Part shown: positions 8,504 through 16,796 of the stretch, one piece after another | How the letters are laid out: the number at the start of each line of letters is the position of its first letter | How positions within the stretch are numbered: the first letter of the stretch is position 1 | Assembly (NCBI RefSeq): GCF_007859315.1 | Contig: NZ_VOHA01000033.1 | Location: 19,613 to 83,612 of the forward strand | From: Reyranella sp. CPCC 100927 | GTDB lineage: Bacteria; Pseudomonadota; Alphaproteobacteria; Reyranellales; Reyranellaceae | Direction of reading: 5' to 3' | Length of the DNA stretch: 64,000 nucleotides | Program-made: the position numbers and the translations under genes | Notes under the pieces: model-generated | Databases searched by the model: none | Told to the model about the DNA's origin: nothing | Seen by the model: only the letters and a program-made list of their open reading frames with translations

Positions 8504-9670
8504 TCAATGGAACTTTGCCAGGGCGTCCTTGATCTGCTTGATCTTCGCTTTGGTATCGTCGGATTCGGCAGTCTGCTTGATCTGCTCGACGGCCTTGATG
8601 ATGCGGATCGCGGCCGACAGGAAGGCGATCAGCTCGTCGACGTTGTCGATCTTGCCGTTGGCCAGCAGCTTCATCTTGTCGATCGCCTTGTCGAGATCGG
8701 CGAAAGCCTTGTCCTCGACGGCAACCAGCAACGCATCGTAGTCGGCGGCAGCCTTCAGGGCGGCTTCCAGCTTGGGTTCGAGGCCGGCCCAGAGAGCATC
8801 GAAGCAGGCGCGGAAGCGGGGATCCTCGGGCAACGCGGTGCTGTTCAGGCCCGGGCCGGCACCGCGCCAGGGACCGCATTTGCCGTCGTTGCCCGCCCTC
8901 AGCGCCCGCACGGCCTTGTCGAGCTCGGCGTGCTTCGCCTCGTAGGCCGTGTGCGCGACGGCGCGGTCGACGGCCAGGCGACGTTTCAGCATGTCGCGCA
9001 GGGCGGCGTTGCCGGCCTTCAGCTGCGCGACGCTGGCCTCGTCGTTGAAGAAGTTCGCCAAAGCCCGGGCACGCCGGATGTCATCGACCTCGGCGAGCGC
9101 GATCTGGCCGAACGTGGAGATCAGGCTGTAGAGCACCTTGGCCGCGCCCACCACGGCGGCGATGGATTCCGCACCCTCGGCGCGCGGATAGCGCGCCATC
9201 CACTTGTCGGGGCTGCGGTAGAGGGTCACGCACTCGCCCTCGGCCTCGGTGGCATCGAAGGCCAGGTCGGGCCGCACCACATAGCGCTCGCCCAGCTGCT
9301 TCACCAGGTCCTCGAACTTCTCCGGCGGCGGCGCGGAAATCTGCTTCAGGTTGCTGGCCGTCGCGGCAATGAAGTCGCGCTGGAATTCCGCGTTCTTCTT
9401 CGCCACCAGCGGCACGCACGCGAACCGCATCGCGGAGAACAGCTGGATGTTGGGTTGGCCGGCCTGCTCGACGACCGAGAAGACCTGCTTGCGCACATGC
9501 ACGATCCGCGCGGTCGTCGCCGCGTTGTCGACCTCGATCTTCACCGCCTTGGACAGCCGGTCGTGCGCCTCGGCAAAGTCCGCGATGGGGCCCTTGTAGG
9601 CCTCGCGCGGCGCGCAAGCAGCCGCTGCCACCAGCACCGCCATGGCGGTGCCTGCTGTGCTCATCCTCAT
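8504..9670 (-). CDS. predicted lipoprotein, third gene of the exported-protease operon
   Basis: The 388-residue protein has a short signal and a lipobox VAAAAC with Cys19, so it should be a lipid-anchored envelope protein. The rest is largely alpha-helical and charged (AKHAELDKAVRALRAG, DLDKAIDKMKLLANGKIDNVDELIAFLSAAIRIIKAVEQIKQ), compatible with coiled-coil or helical-bundle structure. Start ATG at 9670 follows GGGGGAC. It lies 23 bases after the trypsin-like gene and in the same direction, so it is probably co-transcribed with both proteases. No known family is recognised. Its role as a partner or anchor for the proteases is inference from position. Confidence 0.8.
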   Translation of the reverse strand: MRMSTAGTAMAVLVAAAACAPREAYKGPIADFAEAHDRLSKAVKIEVDNAATTARIVHVRKQVFSVVEQAGQPNIQLFSAMRFACVPLVAKKNAEFQRDFIAATASNLKQISAPPPEKFEDLVKQLGERYVVRPDLAFDATEAEGECVTLYRSPDKWMARYPRAEGAESIAAVVGAAKVLYSLISTFGQIALAEVDDIRRARALANFFNDEASVAQLKAGNAALRDMLKRRLAVDRAVAHTAYEAKHAELDKAVRALRAGNDGKCGPWRGAGPGLNSTALPEDPRFRACFDALWAGLEPKLEAALKAAADYDALLVAVEDKAFADLDKAIDKMKLLANGKIDNVDELIAFLSAAIRIIKAVEQIKQTAESDDTKAKIKQIKDALAKFH

Positions 9671-9693
9671 GTTGTCCCCCTAAACCCCAGTGT

Positions 9694-10893
9694 TTATTGC
9701 TTCAGTGCATCGACAATCTGCTTCTGAACCTTGGTGCTCGCTGTCTTCTCCATGTGCTCGATCACGAGAGGCCACGGTACGGCGCAGTTCGGCCGCGCCG
9801 ACCCGAAGTAGTGGACACCGACCAGCTGCAACGTATCGCGGCGCAAGACGGGCGATCCGCTCATGCTGGGCTCGGTGTCGCAGTGATGCGCGACGTGGCC
9901 GGCGGGGCAGTAGGCGTTCTGCGCCGCGTACGCCCGGCATTCCTGATCGCGCGAGAGGTACAGGCCCGGCGCGAAGTCGCGATTCACGCCGCCCTGCATG
10001 CCGGAGCCCCACAGCGGCAGGTAGGCGCCGACGACGAGGTTGGCGTTGCCGCCGCCGAAATCCCGGGAGACGCGCACCGGCGCGCTGCCGGGAAACGCCG
10101 ACGGCGTCATGACGACGGCATAGTCCAGCGGCCAGGGATGCGCCATCGCAGCCGTGCCGGTGCCGCAGAAAACCGGCATGGCGATCTGACTGCCGGCGCG
10201 CGCCGCCGCCGTCGGGCGCCCATTGCCGTCCAGGATCGCGGCACCGAAATGCACCCGGATGGTGGTCGACGGGTGCGGCGCGCACGTGGCGCCAACCTGA
10301 GGGCCCAGGCAATGCAATGCCGTCAGGTAGACGCCCGGGCTGATCTGCGATGCCGAACAGGCGATGCGATCGACGGGACTGGTGGTTTCGATGAAGGCGA
10401 GTGCCGGTGCGAACCGGGTGCGCAGATCGGCCGACCAGCTCGACACCGGATCGAGATTCACCTCGCCAAAGGGAAACAGGTTCGCCCCCGTCGGGCGCTG
10501 GCGCAGCATCGCCAGGTACCGTATCCGCGGCGCCGCGGCATTGCCGACAATCTCGACCGTTCCCGCCTGACGCACCGGTATTTCGATGACATTGCCGTAT
10601 GCCAGGTACTGGCCCACGGAAGCGGCATCGATTGCGTATTGCTGCCCCGATGGCGTCGTGATTTCGATCCGCCAGTCGCCTTGCGGATCGGTCAACCCCA
10701 CCAGCTCGAAGCGCTGGTATCCCGGCACGTCCTGCGGCGCCAACAGCACACGGGCCGGCCCGCTGGACGGCGTGATCGTGCCGCCTTTCAGAATGACGTC
10801 ATAGCGTGCCAGTGCCTGGGCCCAGCCAGGGCCCGGCGCCATGACCGCCAGCACTGCGGCAGCGATCACCACCAGTATGGCACGTCGCCTCAT
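9694..10893 (-). CDS. exported trypsin-like serine protease (S1-like)
   Basis: The 399-residue protein has a Sec signal peptide ending GPGWAQA (about residue 26). An N-terminal beta-rich domain (about residues 27-165) is followed by a chymotrypsin-fold protease. The triad is visible: His194 in YLTALHCL, Asp257 in WPLDYAVV and Ser345 in CDTEPSMSGSPVL. Several cysteine pairs (IACSASQ, ALHC, VFCG, QECR, AYCPAG, HHCDTE) suggest disulfides as in secreted S1 proteases. It starts 8 bases after the stop of the subtilase-like gene without a clear ribosome site in that gap, which suggests translational coupling. The substrate is unknown. Confidence 0.85.
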   Translation of the reverse strand: MRRRAILVVIAAAVLAVMAPGPGWAQALARYDVILKGGTITPSSGPARVLLAPQDVPGYQRFELVGLTDPQGDWRIEITTPSGQQYAIDAASVGQYLAYGNVIEIPVRQAGTVEIVGNAAAPRIRYLAMLRQRPTGANLFPFGEVNLDPVSSWSADLRTRFAPALAFIETTSPVDRIACSASQISPGVYLTALHCLGPQVGATCAPHPSTTIRVHFGAAILDGNGRPTAAARAGSQIAMPVFCGTGTAAMAHPWPLDYAVVMTPSAFPGSAPVRVSRDFGGGNANLVVGAYLPLWGSGMQGGVNRDFAPGLYLSRDQECRAYAAQNAYCPAGHVAHHCDTEPSMSGSPVLRRDTLQLVGVHYFGSARPNCAVPWPLVIEHMEKTASTKVQKQIVDALKQ

Positions 10894-10901
10894 CGCGCGG
10901 C

Positions 10902-13289
10902 TCAGCGGTACGAGAAGCTGATGGGAAACAGGATGTCGGTGTCCCTGATATCAAGGCCGACCGGATCCTTGTCCGTCTTGCGGCTCAGGCAGGCGGGCTT
11001 ATCACCCTGCGCCATCTGCGGCGCGAGCGAGCAGCCATAGAGGTAGCGGTTGCGCAGGATGCGCACGGCCGGATACACGCCGCGTCCATTCCAGAAGACG
11101 GCAGACGCCACCGGATTGCCGCTGCTGTCCACGGTCATGCGCAACCTGAGCATCCGATTGAGCGGCACACAGACCGGGTCCGAACCCGTCGCCAGATTCT
11201 TCACCAGGATGAGGTAGGCACTGCCCTCCTCCATCTGGCACAGCCGTATCTTCTCCGTGGCGGTCGACAGACCGGTCTCGAAGTCGAACTTGACGCGCTC
11301 GACCGGCAGGCGGGCATCGGCGGCTTCCTGGTTGCTGGTCGGGCGTTGAACGAGCAGCTCCTCCTCGGCATCGATGGGGTTGATTGTCGGGAGCATCAAT
11401 CGGGTCAGGTTCAGTTTTCCGAAGCGGACAACGTCCACCAGTTCGGGATCGTCGATGTCCGCCGTCGAAAAAAGGCGCGCCATGACGGCGAGCGGATCGG
11501 CATCCCGGTCATGATGCCAGTACAGGCCTGCGGCCGAAGCGGCCACCGCCGCGGCAAGCGACGATCCCGAGCGATAACGAAACACCGGCGCATCCTCGGC
11601 GAACGACGGCGTGATCAAGCCGTCGGCGGGCGCCGCGATCTGGGCGACACCCGGCCCCAGCAGGTAGTTGGCGCCGTCCGGCGTCAGCCGCAGCGGTTTG
11701 CCCGCCTTGGTCAATGGCGCCACGACAATGCCGGCATCGATGCGGCCCAGGCAGGCCGGCATGCAGCGGCAGCGCGCGGTCGCGAGATCGACACTCCAAT
11801 CCACGCTCGATGCGTTCTCGGGACACTGGCCGCCGCTGTCGTGCGGCACGGACGCAAAGACGAGGTTGTTGTCCCCCTTGTAGAGACGTCCGTTGCCGAC
11901 GGTCACGCCCAGAAGGTCGGCAAACTTCGCTTCCGCAAAACCGTTGGTGATCTGCAGCGGCAGCAGCCACAGGAACCGGTCGGCCAGCGGCGCCGTGATC
12001 GGAATGGTGCCCATATAAGGATACGCATACGCCTTTGTATCGGCGAAACGCGTTCTGGCGTGCGACAGGTCACCCACCGACAGGATACCGCCGGTCGCCG
12101 CAGCGATGCCGCCCGCCACCAGGCCGGCGACCGATACCGAATGGTCGAACGACGGCCGCGGCCCCTGGCAGCCGTCCGGCTGATAGCGGCTGACCGGCTG
12201 ACCGCTCAGGAAGGGATGAGCCTTGAGCGCCTGCGTCTCCACGGCGCATTTCTCGCGGGACCAGCGGGAGGCGTCGACGCTCTTGCATTGCGCATCGTAG
12301 TTCTGGTCCAGGATGATCAGTGCCGTGCGGCCTGACCTGGTTGACGGCGGTGGATTGGGAAACGTGATCTGCTGGCGCAGGCGGGTCCATTCCTCGGTAC
12401 TGCCGACCTTGTCGTACAACTCGGCCGCGATGCATTGATTGTGCCCATCACCGGCCTGGTGCAGGTTCTGGCCGCCGGGCGCCTCGTCGTAGACCGCAAC
12501 GCGGCCATAGAAGCCGCTCTTGGGCGTGCGCTTGATGTTGAGGTCCTGTACAGCCGCCACCAAACGCTGACGTTCGCGCTTCTCAAGCGGCCCATCGATG
12601 ACGACCGCGAAGCTGGTCACGCGCAGGACGATTTCCCATACGATGTTTTCCGGCGGGCATTTCGTGTTCGGCTTGAGCTTGGTGTTGTCGCACACCCTGC
12701 CGTGGCCATAGGGGCCACCCGCCTGGGGCACCACACGGACGAAGCAATCGTCGACCGACTGATCGGATGTCGCGTAGAAGTTCCAGCCGACGTGCACCTG
12801 GCAGATGCTGCGCTTGAGGTCCGTCGCAATATCCCCTGTACGGCTACTGATCTTCAATCCCGACACGGTTACGACACGCGTCGTCGGGATGGGCACGATC
12901 TGCAGCCGAGGCAGATAGAATTCGCCCGCGCGCCGACCGGCATCGCATCTGGCACGATCGCTGGCGAAGGCGCACACCAGTTGCGGGTCGCGGCGCTCCA
13001 GTTCGCCCCAGACACTCGAACCGGGCAGCAGGCTGAGACGTTCGCTTTCAGTCCAGAACGCGAGATCGCCCTGCACCTTGACGTCGCCGCGCACGGCAGC
13101 GGGCGCAATACTGGCGACCGCCTCGACCACGCGGGTAACCCCGCTCCTGACATCGTGAGGTCCGATGTCGCTGGTCACGATGAACGTCAGCGGTGCCGGC
13201 CGTTCCTGGGCCAGGGCGAACGCGGTGCTCGCGAGCACGCAAATGGCCGCGAGCAAGGATACGCGCTTTCCGTTTGCACGGAACTCCAT
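10902..13289 (-). CDS. exported subtilase-like (S8-like) protease
   Basis: The 795-residue protein starts at 13289 after GGGAGGCGCC and has a signal peptide ending AFALAQ. After a long N-terminal region a divergent subtilase domain can be traced: Asp328 in ALIILDQNYD, His383 in SFDHSVSVAGLVAGG and Ser577 in RSGSSLAAAVAASAAGL, preceded by GPGVAQIAAPADG as in S8 proteases. Typical motifs D-T/S-G and HGTHVAG are degenerate but the three catalytic residues are in place. The last 150 residues form an extra beta-rich domain with cysteines. It heads an operon with a trypsin-like protease and a lipoprotein. An alternative is a catalytically weak, sensor-like subtilase. Confidence 0.78.
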   Translation of the reverse strand: MEFRANGKRVSLLAAICVLASTAFALAQERPAPLTFIVTSDIGPHDVRSGVTRVVEAVASIAPAAVRGDVKVQGDLAFWTESERLSLLPGSSVWGELERRDPQLVCAFASDRARCDAGRRAGEFYLPRLQIVPIPTTRVVTVSGLKISSRTGDIATDLKRSICQVHVGWNFYATSDQSVDDCFVRVVPQAGGPYGHGRVCDNTKLKPNTKCPPENIVWEIVLRVTSFAVVIDGPLEKRERQRLVAAVQDLNIKRTPKSGFYGRVAVYDEAPGGQNLHQAGDGHNQCIAAELYDKVGSTEEWTRLRQQITFPNPPPSTRSGRTALIILDQNYDAQCKSVDASRWSREKCAVETQALKAHPFLSGQPVSRYQPDGCQGPRPSFDHSVSVAGLVAGGIAAATGGILSVGDLSHARTRFADTKAYAYPYMGTIPITAPLADRFLWLLPLQITNGFAEAKFADLLGVTVGNGRLYKGDNNLVFASVPHDSGGQCPENASSVDWSVDLATARCRCMPACLGRIDAGIVVAPLTKAGKPLRLTPDGANYLLGPGVAQIAAPADGLITPSFAEDAPVFRYRSGSSLAAAVAASAAGLYWHHDRDADPLAVMARLFSTADIDDPELVDVVRFGKLNLTRLMLPTINPIDAEEELLVQRPTSNQEAADARLPVERVKFDFETGLSTATEKIRLCQMEEGSAYLILVKNLATGSDPVCVPLNRMLRLRMTVDSSGNPVASAVFWNGRGVYPAVRILRNRYLYGCSLAPQMAQGDKPACLSRKTDKDPVGLDIRDTDILFPISFSYR

Positions 13290-13922
13290 TGGCGCCTCCC
13301 CAAAGCGCGATAGCCGTCGCATCTGCAACGCAAGACGACTACTGGCTGTTTTTTATAAAGCCCCCAATGTCATGCAATTCTTACTCGTATTTCTATTGAC
13401 TATCCAACCGGAATTTGGTCCGGATTTATTCCATGTTTTGTCACGCATTTGGATGACAACTTGCCATCCACGCCATCTACTTACGCGCGGCACCATTCTT
13501 CGGCGGAGGAAATCGACGCCGCATCATCCAGGTGGAGGATGCAGTGGGTTGCAGCGACGTTTTTTGGTGATCAACGGGGAAAGCATGGTGCGGGTTCTAC
13601 AACCCGTGAAACCCAGGTCTGCGCCATCACCGTCGCGGCGACTCCAGGCGAGTCACAACGGCGGAAAGCACACGTGAACGGCCGGCGCCGGCATCGTCAC
13701 GGCGGCGGCGCAGATCGAGGATGATAAGCGGTCCGCAAGGGTGTGGCGGAGGCCGAGGGTTCGAGTACCCCACGCCACACGACGGCGGACGCCGCCGCTG
13801 GCTCCCTTGCGGATGGAGAACCGGGACGGTTCCCCCGACACATCGCTAGCAGAACACCGGCACCGGGAAATCCTCCAAACGGAGGAGGCGCGGCCATCCA
13901 CCATCGGCAATCTGATCGGCGT
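13290..13922. other. non-coding gap with AT-rich promoter-like stretch and a nested hairpin
   Basis: No gene is supported. The part just upstream of the protease operon (about 13330-13450) is AT-richer than the rest of the window and is the likely promoter region of that minus-strand operon. A structured inverted-repeat block lies at 13733-13812. Open frames here have atypical composition and no ribosome sites. Confidence 0.5.
13733..13812. other. 80-base nested hairpin / three-way-junction structure, function unknown
   Basis: The outer strands CCGCAAGGG (13733-13741) and CCCTTGCGG (13804-13812) pair perfectly. Inside, TGTGGCG (13742-13748) pairs with CGCCACA (13773-13779) and itself encloses GGGT/ACCC (13757-13760 with 13767-13770). 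A second inner hairpin is GGCGG ACG CCGCC (13784-13796). All three stems can form together as a three-way junction. It could be a structured RNA, a terminator-like structure for the minus-strand DUF1801 remnant, or a decayed repeat. TTCGAGT inside recalls a tRNA T-loop but no complete tRNA can be folded. Confidence 0.4.
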
Positions 13923-14311
13923 CTAGCGCGTCTTGGTCACCTTCCGCTCTGGCGGCCTGGCGATCTCCTGAAGGCGCAGCCGGGCGATACGGTCGATCAG
14001 CTTCGCCGGCACCGGCTCGGACAGCGGGAATCGGATCGTGCCGCGGCTGATCTTGTAGGCGGCAAGCTCGGCCTTGAGCGTTCCGACGACATGATCCGTG
14101 GCGGGATAGAGCGAATAATGCTGCTTCCATCCGGCAAAGTAGACCACCACCCCGCCGGGCAGCCTGTATGCCGGGATCTGATAGGAGATCACCTCCTCGG
14201 CTTTCGGGATGGCCTTGCGGAGATAGCGCGCACGCGTTCGAGGGTACCGCGCACGGCCTCGGGCTGGGCGGCGATGTACTGGTCCACGGACTGGAAGTCG
14301 GTCTTGGCCAT
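13923..14311 (-). pseudogene. DUF1801 (YdhG-like) protein gene with a frameshift
   Basis: From ATG at 14311 the reading frame gives MAKTDFQSVDQYIAAQPEAV followed by RGTLERVRAI, the usual DUF1801 start. At about 14222 it shifts: the next block, LRKAIPKAEEVISYQIPAYR then LPGGVVVYFAGWKQHYSLYP, is in another frame and runs to the stop at 13923. Restoring two bases (or removing one) at the junction would rebuild a normal protein of about 130 residues. The rest of the coding sequence is intact, so the shift is recent or a sequencing error. DUF1801 proteins are small cytoplasmic proteins of poorly known function. Confidence 0.8.
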
Positions 14312-14806
14312 GGCTCCTCTCCATCCCCCGCGGCTGCCGTCACGTGCGTCTTTTGCAGGCGATTCTTCGCGCCGCCCGGGGTGCCTGCAGGCGAAGGACG
14401 AATGACGGCAGCGCCATCCGACAACGTCGGTCGGAATTTTCGGCCTCTCGCACTGCCACGTACGGCGCATGGCCTGGTCGGCGTCCGAGATCTGCCCAGC
14501 TGCCGCGGATCGCCTCGCACTGCAGCACGTCGCACATTGACACGATGAAGTGCGCGGCCATGTCTGCGTCTGGATCAGCACATGACGCGCCACAGAGTGG
14601 CGCGCCCCCAGCGTGTGGTCGCGCCGCCTTGGCCAGCTCTCGTTCAGGCACAGAGGTCCACAGAGGGGAAAAAGCAGCACACACCGAAGGCCTGCTTCAG
14701 CTCTCTCTGTGCCCCTCTGTGCCCTCCGTGTCTCTGTGGTGAGGCTTTGCCTGTTCAGGGCACGCCATTCGACCGACGCACCGCGGGGGCCTTCGCTGCG
14801 GTGGCG
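14312..14806. other. non-coding gap before the thiolase gene
   Basis: Open frames on both strands lack recognisable homology, ribosome sites and neighbour-like composition. The only clear structure is the family C repeat at 14647-14744, near the 3' end of the thiolase gene. Confidence 0.55.
14647..14744. repeat. family C inverted repeat (CACAGAG arms), second copy
   Basis: GGCACAGAGGTCCACAGAGG at the left is matched by CCTCTGTGCC...GTCTCTGTGGTGA at the right. It is shorter than the copy at 2121-2317 and lacks its GC-rich inner hairpin. It lies about 60 bases downstream of the thiolase stop and could protect that transcript's 3' end. Confidence 0.8.
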
Positions 14807-16039
14807 TCAGATGCGCTCGATGATGATGGCGGGGGCCATGCCGCCGGCGGCGCACATGGTCACCAGGCCGCGGCGCTGGTCGCGCCGCTCGAGTTCGTCG
14901 AGCACGGTGCCGATCAGGATGGCGCCGGTGGCGCCGATGGGATGGCCCAGGGCGATGGCGCCGCCGTTCACGTTCATCTTCTCGCGATCGACACCCAGTT
15001 CGCGCACGTAGACCTCGGGCACCACGGCGAAGGCCTCGTTGACCTCGAACAGGTCGATGTCCTCGATGCCCAGGCCGGCCTTGGCCAGCACCTTGCGGGT
15101 CGCCGGCACCGGGGCGTTGAACATCAGGGTCGGCGAGCAGCCCATGTTGGCCATCGCCACGATGCGCGCCCGCGGCTTCAATCCGTGCGCCTTGGCGTAA
15201 GCGGGCGATGCCAGCAGGATCGCTGCCGCACCGTCGACCACACCCGACGAGTTGCCGGCGTGGTGGATGAACTTGATGTCGAGATCGGGGAAGTTCTGGC
15301 GGATCAGGCCGCGGTATGTCGTGCCCTGCTCGTCCAGCGCCACATCCGCCGTCACCTCGAACGCGGGCTTCAGGCCGGCCAGGCCTTCCAGCGTGGTCTG
15401 CGGCCGCGGGTATTCGTCGCGGTCGAGCGCCAGGCTGCCGTCCTCGCGGTACACGGGCACCAGGCTCTTGTCGAAGTGGCCGCCGGCAATCGCCTTGGCG
15501 GCGCGCTGCTGGCTCACCAGGCCCATGCGATCGGCCTGCTCGCGGGTGACGCCCTCCAAGGTCGCCGTGGCGTCGGCGGTGATACCCTGGTGCGCCTGCG
15601 GATGGCGCGCGCGCAGGCGCAGGTTGCCGGCGTCGAGCATCATCGGCCCCTCGCCGCGCCGACCCGCCATCGACATCATTTCCGTACCGCCGGCAACGAC
15701 CAGGTCCTCGTATCCCGACATGATCGACGCGGCGGCGAGGTTGACCGACGTGATGCCCGAGCCGCAGAAGCGGTCCAACGTCACGGCGCTGGAGCGCACG
15801 TCGTAGCCCGCGTCGAGCGCGGCCATGCGCGCGAGGTCGCCGCCCTGCGGCCCGCGCTGCGAGCTGGTGCCCCAGATGATGTCGTCGACATCGCCGGTGT
15901 CGATCTTGGTGCGCTCGGCGATCGCCTTCAGCACCGTGGCCGCCAGCTGCTGCGGGTGGATGTCCGCCAGGGCGCCCTTGCCGACCTTGCCGATGCCGCG
16001 CGGCGTGCGGCAGGCGTCGATGATCCAAGCCTCGCTCAT
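14807..16039 (-). CDS. acetyl-CoA acyltransferase (thiolase)
   Basis: The 410-residue protein is a full-length thiolase of the degradative type, cleaving a 3-ketoacyl-CoA with CoA to acetyl-CoA and a shortened acyl-CoA in the cytoplasm. The nucleophile Cys92 is in LDRFCGSGI, the conserved NEAFAVV follows, GHPIGATG holds His366, and the second catalytic Cys396 is in VTMCAAGGM. It lies 28 bases behind the TetR gene in the same direction and is probably co-transcribed with it. The acyl-CoA dehydrogenase gene is divergent, so these genes form a small beta-oxidation-type unit. Chain-length preference cannot be read from sequence. Confidence 0.93.
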   Translation of the reverse strand: MSEAWIIDACRTPRGIGKVGKGALADIHPQQLAATVLKAIAERTKIDTGDVDDIIWGTSSQRGPQGGDLARMAALDAGYDVRSSAVTLDRFCGSGITSVNLAAASIMSGYEDLVVAGGTEMMSMAGRRGEGPMMLDAGNLRLRARHPQAHQGITADATATLEGVTREQADRMGLVSQQRAAKAIAGGHFDKSLVPVYREDGSLALDRDEYPRPQTTLEGLAGLKPAFEVTADVALDEQGTTYRGLIRQNFPDLDIKFIHHAGNSSGVVDGAAAILLASPAYAKAHGLKPRARIVAMANMGCSPTLMFNAPVPATRKVLAKAGLGIEDIDLFEVNEAFAVVPEVYVRELGVDREKMNVNGGAIALGHPIGATGAILIGTVLDELERRDQRRGLVTMCAAGGMAPAIIIERI

Positions 16040-16067
16040 GTGTTCCCTCCTCGCAACGGAACGTCGA

Positions 16068-16715
16068 TCAGCGCCCCAGGCGCTGGCGCAGTGATGCCAC
16101 GCATACCGTGCGCGCGGCCGCCAGGTCGACCGTTCCGGGATCGATCAGCCACTGTGCGATCGCACCGCGAACGGCGGCCAGGATCAGGACGGCCTCGGTA
16201 TGCACGTCGAGGCCGCGGCGGATCTCGCCTGCCTCGATGCCGGCCTGGATGTTGGCTTCGGCGACCGCCACGGAGTCCCGATTGAGGGCCTCGATCGCCG
16301 CCGCCACCGCGGGCTTGTGCAGCGCCCCCGCCAGTACCGTGTGCAGTGCCCGCATCATCACGGGGTTGTCGCCGGCGGCATCGAAATAGAACCGGATGCC
16401 GGCGATCAGGCCGCCCAGTCCCGGCCGCCGGCCGGCATGGTCGCGGATGCCGGCAAAGACCCAGTCGCGAATGTGCGCCGCCACGGCGGCGATCAGCTCG
16501 TTCTTGGTGCGAAAATAGTGCGCCGGCAGGCCGCTGCTGTAGCCGGCCTGCTCGCCGACATCGGCCAGGGTGAACTCATCGAGCCCCCGCTCGGCGACGA
16601 TGCGGACCGCCGCCTCGAGCAGGCGCTGCTCGGCCTCGGCACGGCGCTGGGCCTGGCTGCGCCGCGTCCGCCTGCCTGGCGCCTCGCCGTCGGTCGGTGC
16701 GGTGATCGCATCCAT
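16068..16715 (-). CDS. TetR-family transcriptional regulator
   Basis: The 215-residue protein has the TetR DNA-binding helix-turn-helix (about residues 28-75: AEQRLLEAAVRIVAERGLDE, then FTLADVGEQAGYSSGLPAHYF) and a helical ligand-binding domain. The ATG at 16715 is preferred over a GTG four codons upstream because GGAGGG overlaps that GTG. The gene is divergent from the acyl-CoA dehydrogenase gene and upstream of the thiolase gene, so it most likely represses both transcripts in response to an acyl-CoA, as do many FadR/PsrA-like TetR proteins. Confidence 0.9.
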   Translation of the reverse strand: MDAITAPTDGEAPGRRTRRSQAQRRAEAEQRLLEAAVRIVAERGLDEFTLADVGEQAGYSSGLPAHYFRTKNELIAAVAAHIRDWVFAGIRDHAGRRPGLGGLIAGIRFYFDAAGDNPVMMRALHTVLAGALHKPAVAAAIEALNRDSVAVAEANIQAGIEAGEIRRGLDVHTEAVLILAAVRGAIAQWLIDPGTVDLAAARTVCVASLRQRLGR

Positions 16716-16762
16716 GTGCCGTTCCACCCTCCGGGGTTGACGGCGACCAGACTCTCATTTAT

Positions 16763-16780
16763 TTATTTTCTGGTCAATAA
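16763..16780. promoter_or_regulatory. candidate TetR operator between the divergent genes
   Basis: TTATTTTCTGGTCAATAA is an imperfect palindrome (arms TTATT/AATAA plus an internal C/G pair) in an AT-rich patch of an otherwise GC-rich region. It lies 17 bases before the acyl-CoA dehydrogenase start and 48 bases from the TetR start, an ideal site for autoregulation and control of both sides. Confidence 0.45.
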
Positions 16781-16796
16781 GTTTATGGAAGAGACC

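Noticed and set aside
13165..13677. plus-strand open frame of 170 codons upstream of the nested hairpin
   Set aside because: It overlaps the signal-peptide end of the subtilase-like gene, has no ribosome site and reads like untranslated sequence.
13741..13780. a tRNA gene (TTCGAGT loop and 7-bp TGTGGCG/CGCCACA stem)
   Set aside because: There is no D-arm or anticodon arm between the stems and the T-stem does not pair properly, so it cannot be a working tRNA.
14340..14684. 114-codon minus-strand frame before the thiolase repeat
   Set aside because: It lacks a ribosome site and recognisable sequence and partly overlaps the family C repeat.
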